A stretch of 13,149 bases of DNA from Pseudomonadota bacterium (GCA_023415605.1 JAEZKB010000189.1:1-13149); one strand, 5' to 3'; counted from the stretch's first letter, positions 1 through 6,202 are shown. Program-made: numbers and translations. The notes: a model not told the origin generated them from the sequence alone.

Positions 1-368
1 TCAACAAGCTGATGAAGCAGCACCGCCAGATGGCGGACATGATGAAGAAGGTTTCAAAGGGCGGCCTCGGCTCGCTGGCCGGCATGTTCGGCGGCAAGAT
101 GGGCGGCATGATGCCGAACCTGGGCAATATGCCCAGCCCCGAGAATATGGACCCCAAGGAACTCGAACGGCTGGCGCGCCAGATGGGCATCGATCCCAAT
201 TCGATCCCGCAGCAGGCTGCGCCCCAGGCCGGTCTATCCGACAAGCTGCCGACCGATGTCGGCAAGCTTTTGAAATCCGGCGGCCCGGGGCTGCCGGGCC
301 TGGGAGGCGCGCCGCGCTTCCCTGGCCTGCCCGGGCTCGGCGGCGGCTTCGTGCCGAAGAAAAAGTAG
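1..368 (+). CDS. ffh: Signal recognition particle protein Ffh, C-terminal end (5' partial)
   Basis: This is the last ~121 codons of an open frame that enters from the left edge, so the GTPase (NG) domain is outside the window. What remains is the end of the Met-rich M domain, which binds 4.5S RNA and the signal sequences of nascent membrane proteins. It starts with a helix rich in Met and Lys (NKLMKQHRQMADMMKKVSK), then a Gly/Met stretch (GMFGGKMGGMMP). Next comes a motif typical of Ffh ends (MDPKELERLARQMGIDP). A Gly/Pro-rich low-complexity tail ends in PKKK and the stop TAG at 366-368. The ATG at 12 is internal, not a start. rpsP follows 40 bp later on the same strand, matching the common ffh-rpsP-rimM-trmD order. 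Identification is by recognition of the M-domain tail and by gene order. Confidence 0.9.
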   Translation, partial: NKLMKQHRQMADMMKKVSKGGLGSLAGMFGGKMGGMMPNLGNMPSPENMDPKELERLARQMGIDPNSIPQQAAPQAGLSDKLPTDVGKLLKSGGPGLPGLGGAPRFPGLPGLGGGFVPKKK

Positions 369-408
369 CAAATCCAGAAACTCCAGAACTCAACGTAAGG
401 ACTGCACC

Positions 409-795
409 ATGTCTCTCAAGATCCGCCTCGCCCGCGCCGGCACCAAGAAGCGCCCCTACTACCATGTCGTCGTGGCCGACGCCCGTTCGCCGCGCGATGG
501 CCGCTTCATCGAGCGCATCGGCACCTATGATCCGAAGCTCGAGGACAAGACCGCCCGCGTGAAGCTCGTCACCGAGTGCGTCCAGCATTGGCTGTGCGTC
601 GGCGCCCAGCCGACCGACCGCGTCGCCCGTTTCGTCGACACCGCCGGTCTCAAGACCCGTGAGCCGCGCAACAATCCGGAAAAGGCCAAGCCGGGCAAGA
701 AGGCCACCGAGCGCGCCGAGGCCAAGGCCAAGGCTGCCGCCGACGCCGCTGCTGCCGCCAACGCTCCGGCTGAAGAAGCGCCGGCCGCCGAGTAA
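409..795 (+). CDS. rpsP: 30S ribosomal protein bS16
   Basis: Small-subunit ribosomal protein that binds 16S rRNA early in 30S assembly. The 128-residue product opens with the family signature (MSLKIRLARAGTKKRPYYHVVV, residues 1-22) and continues with DGRFIERIGTYDP and the QHWLCVGAQPTDRV segment. The core ends near residue 80. The rest is a low-complexity Lys/Ala/Glu tail of ~45 residues ending AEEAPAAE. Similar tails occur in alphaproteobacterial bS16, whereas the E. coli protein is only about 82 residues. The ATG at 409 follows a purine-rich TAAGGA at 396-401, a good Shine-Dalgarno distance. Only 2 bp separate the stop from rimM, so the two are surely co-transcribed. The identification is secure; whether the tail contacts RNA is unknown. 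Confidence 0.97.
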   Translation: MSLKIRLARAGTKKRPYYHVVVADARSPRDGRFIERIGTYDPKLEDKTARVKLVTECVQHWLCVGAQPTDRVARFVDTAGLKTREPRNNPEKAKPGKKATERAEAKAKAAADAAAAANAPAEEAPAAE

Positions 796-797
796 GC

Positions 798-1361
798 ATG
801 GCTGCGGACGCAACCTCGCAGAAACTGCTCATGGGTCGCATCGGTGCGGCCCATGGGATCAAGGGCGAGGTGCGGATCCAGTCCTTCACCGAGGACCCGC
901 TGGCGATTATGGATTATGGTCCGCTCGCCACCAACCGTCCCGGTTTGACCATCGAAATCACCGATGCGCGCACGACTACCAATGTGCTGGTGGCGCGCAT
1001 CAAGGGCGTGCCGGACCGCAATGCGGCCGAAAAGCTCAACGGCGTCGAACTCTATATCGACCGGGACCTGCTTCCCGAGATCGAGGACGAGGACGACTAT
1101 TACCACGCCGACCTGATCGGTCTCGACGCCCGGCTCGAGGACGGCACCAGCCTGGGCGAAGTGGTCACCGTCCCAAATTTCGGGGCCGGCGACATGCTCG
1201 AGATCCGCGACAAGGCGAGCGGCGACACCCGCTTCATTCCCTTCACCAAGGCTGCGGTACCGGAAGTCCACATCGCCGCCGGCTATGTGGTGGTGGTGCC
1301 GCCGATCGAGGTCGAGGGCGAAGAGCCGGGGTCCGATGAGGACGACGCGGACGCCCGATGA
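798..1361 (+). CDS. rimM: Ribosome maturation factor RimM
   Basis: RimM assists late 30S maturation near the 3' (head) domain and binds uS19. The 187-residue product matches the usual family length. The N-terminal RimM domain begins with the family pattern GRIGAAHGIKGEVRIQSFTEDP (about residues 12-33). The C-terminal PRC-barrel includes DLIGLDARLEDGTSLGEV, the typical NFGAGDMLEI and then FIPFTKAAVPEV. An acidic tail (EVEGEEPGSDEDDADAR) follows. The start lies 2 bp after rpsP, and the stop overlaps the trmD start in an ATGA at 1358-1361. This indicates translational coupling in one rpsP-rimM-trmD transcript. Confidence 0.96.
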   Translation: MAADATSQKLLMGRIGAAHGIKGEVRIQSFTEDPLAIMDYGPLATNRPGLTIEITDARTTTNVLVARIKGVPDRNAAEKLNGVELYIDRDLLPEIEDEDDYYHADLIGLDARLEDGTSLGEVVTVPNFGAGDMLEIRDKASGDTRFIPFTKAAVPEVHIAAGYVVVVPPIEVEGEEPGSDEDDADAR

Positions 1362-2029
1362 GCTGGCGCGCCGACGTCATCACGCTCTTTCCTGATCTCT
1401 TCCCCGGTCCGCTCGGCGCCTCGGTGCTGGGCCGCGGCATGGCGGATGGTATCTGGTCGCTCGGCACCACGCAGTTGCGCGATTTCGCCACCGACCGGCA
1501 CCGCACCGTCGACGATACGCCTTCGGGCGGCGGCGCCGGCATGGTGCTGAAACCCGACATCCTCGCTGCCGCCATCGACTCGCTGCCGGCCGACCGCCCC
1601 CGTATCCTGATGTCGCCCCGCGGTAGGCCGCTGACGCAGGCACGGGTGCGCGAACTCGCGGCCGGGCCCGGCGTCATCGTCATCTGCGGCCGCTTCGAGG
1701 GCGTGGATCAGCGGGTTATCGAGGCGCGCGATCTCGAGGAAATCTCCGTTGGCGACTACGTGCTCGCCGGAGGGGAAGTCGCCGCCATGGTGATGATCGA
1801 GGCCATCGTCCGGCTGCTGCCCGGCGTTCTCGGCGCGGCCGAGAGCCATGCCGACGAGAGTTTCGAGAATGGACTGCTGGAGTATCCCCAGTACACCCGC
1901 CCGCAGGTCTTTGAAGGACGCGAAATCCCCGCCGTGCTGACCTCGGGCGACCACGCCAAGGTGGACAAGTGGCGCCGGGAGCAAAGCGAGAGCCTCACCC
2001 GCACCCGGCGGCCGGATCTGTTGAAGTAA
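1358..2029 (+). CDS. trmD: tRNA (guanine-N1-)-methyltransferase TrmD
   Basis: SPOUT-class enzyme that uses S-adenosylmethionine to make m1G37 in tRNAs with G36G37, which prevents +1 frameshifting. The 223-residue frame carries the diagnostic blocks: DDTPSGGGAGM (residues 52-62), the trefoil-knot cofactor segments MSPRGRPLTQ (85-94), CGRFEGVDQR (110-119) and SVGDYVLAGGE (130-140), then GLLEYPQYTRP and LTSGDHAKVDKWRREQS in the tRNA-binding C-domain. By hand alignment, the position of the E. coli catalytic Asp169 (EDSF) falls on DESF (residues 166-169), where Asp and Glu are in swapped order. Family variation here should be checked before calling it a substitution. The start overlaps the rimM stop. 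The stop at 2027-2029 directly abuts the stop of the convergent copper chaperone gene, with no room for a terminator between them. Confidence 0.97.
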   Translation: MSWRADVITLFPDLFPGPLGASVLGRGMADGIWSLGTTQLRDFATDRHRTVDDTPSGGGAGMVLKPDILAAAIDSLPADRPRILMSPRGRPLTQARVRELAAGPGVIVICGRFEGVDQRVIEARDLEEISVGDYVLAGGEVAAMVMIEAIVRLLPGVLGAAESHADESFENGLLEYPQYTRPQVFEGREIPAVLTSGDHAKVDKWRREQSESLTRTRRPDLLK

Positions 2030-2560
2030 CTAGTGGTGCGCGTGCCCTTCGGGCGCCACCTTGGCGTCCGGGGCTCCGATATTGAGCATCACCGGCAGAT
2101 CGCCGGCCTTCTCGAACGTGAGGATCACCTCGACGCAGGCGTTCTCGGCCAGTGGCTGCACCAGCCCCATCATCATGACGTGATAGCCGCCCGGCGCCAG
2201 CTCCACTGTGCCGCCAGCAGGGATTTCGACACCCTCGGGGAGGGCGCGCATCTTCATCATGTCGCCCTCCATCTTCATTTCGTGAATCTGCGTGGTCTTG
2301 GCCGTCTTGGTGCTGGCACCGACGAGGCGGTCGGCCTCGGCGCCGGCATTGACGATGGTCATGAAGCCGCCGGCACTCTTGGCGCCGGGCAGGGTGGCGC
2401 GAGTGAAGGCGCCGCTGACGGCGATGTCGCCGGCGGAAAAAGCCTTGCCGGCTTCACAGCCATTGTGGACGACGCCGGCATGAGCGAAGGCGGAGGTGGT
2501 GGCGCCAATAGGCGCAATGCTGAGCGCGGCGACGGCCGCAAGCATGAGGGTTTTCATCAT
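2030..2560 (-). CDS. Periplasmic copper chaperone, PCu(A)C family
   Basis: PCu(A)C proteins bind Cu(I) in the periplasm and help load the CuA centre of cytochrome oxidase. I start the gene at the double ATG (2560/2557), where a purine run AGAGA precedes it and a signal peptide begins at once (MMKTLMLAAVAALSIAPIGA, cleavage probably after AFA at residue 26). The frame stays open upstream to 2641 but that part looks non-coding. The 176-residue precursor has the family fold signature SGAFTRATLPGAKSAGGFMTIVN split across residues 49-71. The copper ligands of the H-X10-M ... H-X-M motif are all visible: His93, Met104, His127, Met129 (GGYHVMMMGL). It ends in a His-rich GHAHH. It lies 37 bp downstream of the DUF2946-like gene and is probably its operon partner. 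It converges on trmD with zero intergenic bases. Confidence 0.9.
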   Translation of the reverse strand: MMKTLMLAAVAALSIAPIGATTSAFAHAGVVHNGCEAGKAFSAGDIAVSGAFTRATLPGAKSAGGFMTIVNAGAEADRLVGASTKTAKTTQIHEMKMEGDMMKMRALPEGVEIPAGGTVELAPGGYHVMMMGLVQPLAENACVEVILTFEKAGDLPVMLNIGAPDAKVAPEGHAHH

Positions 2561-2597
2561 CTGATCTCTAGTGGTCCGGAACGGGTTCAACAGACGA

Positions 2598-2942
2598 TCA
2601 GGCGATCGGTGGGGCCCTCGCTCCAGCGGGGCGAACAGCATGCCGCTCTACCGGTAGCGGTGCTGGCTCCCCCTCGAGCCGCAGGGCTACGGTCACCGGC
2701 GCGCAGGGGAGTTTAGTGACCGGCGGCAGGTCAGCGCCCGAGCCGATGCGGCAGGCGTGGCAAGGGGCGTGCCCGTCTTCGTCGACCATGGGCGCGCCGC
2801 AGAAGCTCTGACTCGCGACGGCGGTCATCACATCATGCGATGATGCCAGCGCGATCGCCGGCTGATGCGCGAAATTGAGGAAGATCAGCGCCAGCACCAG
2901 CAGGGCGCGCATCGTTTCCGCAAATGTCCGCTCAACGGTCAT
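2598..2942 (-). CDS. Small Cys/His exported or membrane protein, DUF2946-like
   Basis: Only the last 114 codons of a longer open minus-strand frame look coding. I start at the ATG at 2942, preceded by GAGAT at normal distance; a second ATG at 2912 sits at the start of the hydrophobic segment and is a fair alternative. Residues 11-33 (MRALLVLALIFLNF...IALA) form a signal peptide or membrane anchor. The mature part has Cys48, a His58-x2-Cys61-x2-Cys64 cluster (DGHAPCHACRIG), an LPP motif and Cys80. This pattern, and the place directly upstream of a PCu(A)C gene, resemble DUF2946 proteins, which often neighbour copper genes. The molecular function is unknown; metal binding by His/Cys is an inference. 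The family call is by eye and should be confirmed with a profile search. Confidence 0.6.
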   Translation of the reverse strand: MTVERTFAETMRALLVLALIFLNFAHQPAIALASSHDVMTAVASQSFCGAPMVDEDGHAPCHACRIGSGADLPPVTKLPCAPVTVALRLEGEPAPLPVERHAVRPAGARAPPIA

Positions 2943-3034
2943 GGCGATCTCATAGTCCGGTCCGGCGGTTTCGTCATGCGGCAAATGTTCGGAACGCTCA
3001 TTGATCTCGGGCAATGTTCCTGACACTACTGATG

Positions 3035-3210
3035 GCGAAGATGGTGCGCGGGGGCAGCAAACCCTCCGCGTGAAACGGGAAGCAGGCGAACACCCTGCGC
3101 CGCCCCCGCGACTGTAACGGGTAGCTCCTCCAGCGTGCCACTGGTTTGCGACTGGGAAGGCGGAGTGAGCATGAAACCCGGAGCCAGGAGACCGGCCGTC
3201 TCGTAACGCA
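3035..3210 (+). promoter_or_regulatory. Cobalamin (B12) riboswitch in the hupE leader
   Basis: The leader holds the conserved blocks of the cobalamin aptamer in the right order: GGGAA at 3077-3081, the CGCCCCCGCGACTGTAA block at 3101-3117, and the B12 box AGCCAGGAGACCGGCC at 3182-3197. Adenosyl- or methylcobalamin binding to such aptamers normally turns off translation or transcription of the downstream gene. Here that gene is hupE, whose ATG is about 40 bases after the aptamer. The outer limits given are approximate because I have not folded the P1 stem. B12 elements in front of hupE-type genes in alphaproteobacteria have been reported and were used to propose cobalt uptake. The call is very likely right; the exact ligand form and mode of control are not visible. 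Confidence 0.93.
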
Positions 3211-3217
3211 ACCCGGA

Positions 3218-3240
3218 TTGCGGGACGGTGGGTCCCGCAA
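3218..3240 (+). promoter_or_regulatory. Hairpin of the riboswitch expression platform next to the hupE ribosome binding site
   Basis: A perfect 9-bp inverted repeat, TTGCGGGAC (3218-3226) and GTCCCGCAA (3232-3240), encloses a 5-base loop GGTGG. The next four bases are the Shine-Dalgarno GGAG (3241-3244), 7 bases before the ATG at 3252. No U-run follows, so control of translation initiation is more likely than termination. The loop GGUGG could pair with CCGCC at 3100-3104 inside the aptamer, as in the L5-L13 kissing interaction known for this riboswitch class. That pairing is my inference. Confidence 0.6.
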
Positions 3241-3251
3241 GGAGAAAACAT

Positions 3252-3842
3252 ATGCGCCTCAAGCTGGCTCTCGCCGCTCTTCTCGCTATTGCCCCGACTG
3301 CCGCCCTCGCTCATACGGGCGCAGGCATCGAACACGACCTGATGCACGGCTTCCTGCATCCGATGGGTGGGCTCGACCATATCCTCGCCATGGTGGCGGT
3401 CGGCGTCTTCGCCTTCGTGCTGGGCGGCCGCGCCCTCTATCTCGTCCCCCTCGCCTTCGTGGGCATGATGGCTCTGGGCTTCGTCCTCGGCGTGGCACAG
3501 ATCGATGTGCCTTTCGTGGAACTGGGCATCGCCCTCTCGTCGGTCGTCATCGGCGGTGTCGCGGCGCTCGGCAGGCCGATGCCGGTGGTCGCCGCCTCGG
3601 CGCTGGTCGGTGTCTTCGCCGTCTTCCACGGCGTGGCGCATGGCGCCGAAATGCCGCTGGGCTCGACGGGCTGGCAGTATGCCCTCGGCTTCGTCGCCGC
3701 TACCGCGCTGCTTCACTTCGCTGGCATCACCGCCGCCATGGGCGTCTCGACGCTCATCGGCCGCTTCGGTAAGCCCGTCGCACAGGTTGCCGGCGGCCTC
3801 TTCGCTCTCGGTGGCGTCGGCGTTCTGGCCGGCTGGCTCTGA
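3252..3842 (+). CDS. hupE: HupE/UreJ-family membrane metal transporter (probable cobalt or nickel uptake)
   Basis: HupE/UreJ proteins are small integral membrane proteins linked to nickel or cobalt entry. The 196-residue product starts with a signal-peptide-like stretch ending ...TAALA, followed by His21. Next is the family signature HPMGGLDHILAMVAVG (His36, Asp42, His43) and about six hydrophobic segments. A second metal-type motif, FHGVAHGAEMP (His126, His130, Glu133), lies in a later helix. The ATG at 3252 is chosen because GGAG at 3241 fits it; a GTG at 3228 in the same frame lies inside the leader hairpin. Cobalamin control points to cobalt, since cobalt is needed for B12 synthesis, but nickel cannot be excluded. 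The gene stands alone on the plus strand between the copper pair and rplS, with no urease or hydrogenase genes nearby. Confidence 0.9.
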   Translation: MRLKLALAALLAIAPTAALAHTGAGIEHDLMHGFLHPMGGLDHILAMVAVGVFAFVLGGRALYLVPLAFVGMMALGFVLGVAQIDVPFVELGIALSSVVIGGVAALGRPMPVVAASALVGVFAVFHGVAHGAEMPLGSTGWQYALGFVAATALLHFAGITAAMGVSTLIGRFGKPVAQVAGGLFALGGVGVLAGWL

Positions 3843-3873
3843 TCGCATCGGCAACGCCCGCGGGACCCCGCGA

Positions 3874-3896
3874 GCCGGCGCCTCTGCCGCGCCGGC
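3874..3896 (+). terminator. GC-rich hairpin after hupE (possible terminator)
   Basis: Perfect 8-bp inverted repeat GCCGGCGC / GCGCCGGC with a 7-base loop, 32 bp past the hupE stop. A shorter GC-rich dyad (CGCGG / CCGCG, 3859-3872) comes just before it. The bases that follow (CGCTCTTCC) hold only a weak T content, so it may act as a pause or mRNA 3' end rather than an efficient intrinsic terminator. Confidence 0.4.
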
Positions 3897-3906
3897 CGCT
3901 CTTCCA

Positions 3907-3935
3907 CTGGACTCCGCTGCGTTTCTCCTCTATAC
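3907..3935 (+). promoter_or_regulatory. Candidate housekeeping promoter for rplS
   Basis: CTGGAC (3907-3912), a 17-bp spacer and CTATAC (3930-3935) match the alphaproteobacterial housekeeping pattern CTTGAC-N17-CTATAT at 5 of 6 bases in each box. Transcription would start near 3942, giving rplS a leader of about 125 bases. This fits the separation of rplS from trmD by genes on the opposite strand, which calls for its own promoter. Confidence 0.6.
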
Positions 3936-4068
3936 GCGCGCTCGCTCCCACCCTCCGGGGTGGCGGGCCAATAAGCGCATACAACAATCCGTGCAACCAA
4001 GACCGGGCGGCCTGTCCCACAAAGACCGGCGAAACGCTCCATTGAAAAGATCAACGGAAGACTGACAG

Positions 4069-4623
4069 ATGAACATCATCGAGCAGCTCAACAAAGAGCA
4101 GTATGACGCGCTCGCCGCTAAGGCGCAGCGTCCCGATTTTACCCATGGCGACACCGTCAAGGTTTGGGTGAAGATCCGCGAAGGCGACAAAGAGCGCCTG
4201 CAGGCCTATGAGGGCGTCGTGATCGCCCGCTCCGGCCACGGCATTGAAGAGAGCTTCACCGTCCGCAAGATTTCCTATGGCGAAGGCGTGGAACGCGTGT
4301 TCCCGGTCCTGTCGCCGAACATCGACCGCATCGAGGTCCTTAAGCGCGGTAAGGTCCGTCGCGCCAAGCTCTACTACCTGCGCGACCGTCGCGGTAAGTC
4401 GGCCCGTATTTTCGAGTCGACCTCTTCGCGTACCCGCAAGATCGAAGCCGGCGAGCGCGATGCCGCCCTCGAGGCCAAGAACGCCCGCGAGGCAGAGAAG
4501 ATCGCTGCCGCCGAGGCGCTGGCCAAGGAGCTCGCCGAGAAGGACGCTGCCGAGGCTGCTGCGGCGGCCGCTGCCGAACAGGCTGCCGCTGCTGAGGCGC
4601 CCGCCGAAGGCAAGACCGAATAA
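4069..4623 (+). CDS. rplS: 50S ribosomal protein bL19
   Basis: bL19 sits at the 30S-50S interface. The conserved core is unmistakable: FTHGDTVKVWVKIREGDKERLQAYEGVVIA (about residues 24-53), then GIEESFTVRKISYGEGVERVFP, the SPNIDRIEVLKRGKVRRAKLYYLRDRRGKSARI block and the core end near residue 118. The protein is 184 residues, against about 115 in E. coli. The extra ~65 residues form a highly charged Ala/Glu/Lys helix-like tail (AAEAAAAAAAEQAAAAEAPAE). It has its own candidate promoter upstream and an intrinsic terminator downstream, so it is probably a single-gene transcript rather than the last gene of the trmD operon. Confidence 0.97.
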   Translation: MNIIEQLNKEQYDALAAKAQRPDFTHGDTVKVWVKIREGDKERLQAYEGVVIARSGHGIEESFTVRKISYGEGVERVFPVLSPNIDRIEVLKRGKVRRAKLYYLRDRRGKSARIFESTSSRTRKIEAGERDAALEAKNAREAEKIAAAEALAKELAEKDAAEAAAAAAAEQAAAAEAPAEGKTE

Positions 4624-4664
4624 GCAAAGGCGCATAATCCGCCCTTGCCGCTGAATTTCAGCAG

Positions 4665-4696
4665 AAGCCTGGCCCTCGCAAGGGGCCAGGCTTTTT
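4665..4696 (+). terminator. Rho-independent terminator of rplS
   Basis: An 11-bp perfect stem, AAGCCTGGCCC (4665-4675) and GGGCCAGGCTT (4683-4693), with a 7-base loop TCGCAAG, runs into TTTTT at 4692-4696. This is the strongest intrinsic terminator in the window. It ends only 20 bp before the next start codon. Confidence 0.9.
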
Positions 4697-4716
4697 GATT
4701 TCGGAGGAGTGTTTTT

Positions 4717-5319
4717 ATGATTTCAACGGCCGAGGACCGTGCCGAAACTGCGCGTTCGCTTCTGGTGGAAGCGGGAACCCTGTTGAGGCAATCCGGCCTC
4801 CACGCCTTGCTCACCGAGCGCTTCGGCAAGGTCAAGATCACCGGCAGCGCCGGCTACGACTTGATGGTCTGGCGCGACATCGACATCCATATGCCGGTCG
4901 AAGCCGGCAAATGGGCCGAGTGGGCCTATCTCGCCTCCGAGATCGCCCGACAGTTTCAGGATGTCGGCCTTGTCCTCCACAAGGCGAGCTACATCAACGA
5001 CTACGTCGATCCGCATCCGCTCGGCGCCGGCCTCTACTGGGGCATCGAGTTCCGCGATTTTTCCGGCAATCCCTGGAAGTGCGATATCTGGGGCTGGGAT
5101 CCGTTCGATTTCGAAATCCGCGATTCTCGCGACACCAACCTCCGCCTCGACCTCGCCTCCGCCGATCGCGACCTGATCCTGCGGCTCAAGACCCAAGCCC
5201 GTGCGCTACCGGACTACTACGGCCAGGTCGTCACCAGCTTCGATATCTACCAATTCGCTATCGACCGCGCCGGCGAGTCGCTGGAAGAGCTGGAAGCCTG
5301 GAAGGCAGCGAGGCTGTGA
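4717..5319 (+). CDS. Putative nucleotidyltransferase-fold protein of unknown substrate
   Basis: I do not recognise a named gene. The 200-residue product has the marks of the DNA polymerase beta-like nucleotidyltransferase fold: a Gly-Ser pair (Gly43-Ser44 in KVKITGSAGYDLMVWRDIDIH), two carboxylates of a D-x-D motif (Asp54, Asp56), and a possible third, Asp123 in KCDIWGWD. Such proteins transfer NMP groups to antibiotics, proteins or RNA; some are inactive. No signal peptide or membrane segment is seen. The ATG at 4717 follows GGAGG at 4703-4707 by 9 bases. The C-terminal part (LILRLKTQARALPDYYGQ ... FDIYQFAID) is helical and rich in acidic residues. The start is only 20 bp after the rplS terminator, so its promoter is not obvious. 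Fold assignment is by motif only. Confidence 0.55.
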   Translation: MISTAEDRAETARSLLVEAGTLLRQSGLHALLTERFGKVKITGSAGYDLMVWRDIDIHMPVEAGKWAEWAYLASEIARQFQDVGLVLHKASYINDYVDPHPLGAGLYWGIEFRDFSGNPWKCDIWGWDPFDFEIRDSRDTNLRLDLASADRDLILRLKTQARALPDYYGQVVTSFDIYQFAIDRAGESLEELEAWKAARL

Positions 5320-5337
5320 CGCTGGAGGGTCTCGCCT

Positions 5338-5366
5338 TTCACACCATTCTCATTCCCGGCTAGGCT
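5338..5366 (+). promoter_or_regulatory. Weak candidate promoter before the metallo-beta-lactamase-fold gene
   Basis: TTCACA (5338-5343), a 17-bp spacer and TAGGCT (5361-5366) lie in the 73-bp gap before the start at 5393. The -35 box matches TTGACA at 5 of 6 bases, while the -10 box matches only 3 of 6. Read-through from the upstream gene is an alternative. Confidence 0.3.
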
Positions 5367-5392
5367 TTGGCACGAACCAAGAGAGGATCCCG

Positions 5393-6202
5393 ATGACGTC
5401 CTATTTCTGCGCCACCTGCAGCACCGGCTTTCCACCGTCCGATGCCCCGCCGGCCGAGTGCCCGATCTGCCTCGACGAGCGGCAGTACCTTCCGCCGGGT
5501 GGGCAGCGCTGGACGACGCAGGCCGATCTCTGGAAAAACCACCAGAGCGATGTGCGCGAACTCGAGCCGAACCTTCTCGGTGTCGGCGCCACGCCCGGTA
5601 TCGGCATCGCCCAGCGGGCGCTCGTGATCACGCAGCCGGGTGGCGGCGTGATGTGGGATTGCACCCCGCTCGTCACCGATGAGGCCGTCAATCGCATTAA
5701 GGCGCAGGGCGGGCTCCGCGCCATTGCCATCAGTCACCCGCACTTCTTCACTGCCATGAACGACTGGAGCGAAGCACTGGGTGGGGTACCGATCGTGCTG
5801 CACCAGAAATTGCAGCGGCACGTGGTCAACGAAGGGCCCAACGTCACCTACTGGAGCGGTGAGACGCATGACCTGGGGCAAGGCGTTACCCTCGTCCGCG
5901 GCGGCGGCCATTTCACCGGCAGTACCTGGCTGCACTGGGCCGGCGGCGCCGGCGGCAAGGGCGCCATCTTCACCGCAGATACCATCATGGTCGTGCCCGA
6001 CACCCGTTGGGTCAGCTTCATGTATTCCTACCCCAACCTCATCCCGTTGCCGGCGCGCGAAGTCCGACGCATCGCGGCGACAACCGAGCCCTTCGCTTTC
6101 GACCGCATCTACTCTGCCTGGTGGGACCGCGTCCTCGAACAGGACGCAAAGGCAAGATTGGCGGCATCCGTGAAACGCTATGTGGCGGCGGTGGAGCGGT
6201 AA
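5393..6202 (+). CDS. Metallo-beta-lactamase-fold hydrolase with N-terminal four-Cys motif
   Basis: The 269-residue product begins with a zinc-ribbon- or rubredoxin-like pattern: Cys6-x2-Cys9 and Cys23-x2-Cys26 (FCATC ... ECPICLDERQYLPP). The rest resembles the metallo-beta-lactamase fold. The usual HxHxDH site is reduced to HPHFFT (His115, His117), the third motif His is His173 in GGHFTGST, and the bridging carboxylate is probably Asp196 in FTADT. The missing DH pair suggests one metal ion or a changed reaction; related proteins annotated as MBL-fold hydrolases share this look as far as I recall. The ATG at 5393 follows AGGA at 5384-5387; an open frame continues further upstream but lacks coding character. 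No signal peptide. The substrate is unknown, and the neighbours give no clue. Confidence 0.75.
   Translation: MTSYFCATCSTGFPPSDAPPAECPICLDERQYLPPGGQRWTTQADLWKNHQSDVRELEPNLLGVGATPGIGIAQRALVITQPGGGVMWDCTPLVTDEAVNRIKAQGGLRAIAISHPHFFTAMNDWSEALGGVPIVLHQKLQRHVVNEGPNVTYWSGETHDLGQGVTLVRGGGHFTGSTWLHWAGGAGGKGAIFTADTIMVVPDTRWVSFMYSYPNLIPLPAREVRRIAATTEPFAFDRIYSAWWDRVLEQDAKARLAASVKRYVAAVER

Noticed and set aside
3228..3251. GTG start giving eight extra residues to HupE
   Set aside because: It lies within the riboswitch hairpin and lacks a ribosome binding site, whereas the ATG at 3252 has GGAG 7 bases upstream and starts a signal peptide.
2943..3854. N-terminal two-thirds of the 418-codon minus-strand frame ending at 2598
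   Set aside because: It runs antisense through hupE and the riboswitch. Only the last 114 codons show a start signal, hydrophobic leader and Cys/His motif.
3859..3896. Possible repeat element (REP-like) after hupE
   Set aside because: Two GC-rich dyads are adjacent but not copies of each other, and no other copy is seen in the window; treated as a weak terminator instead.
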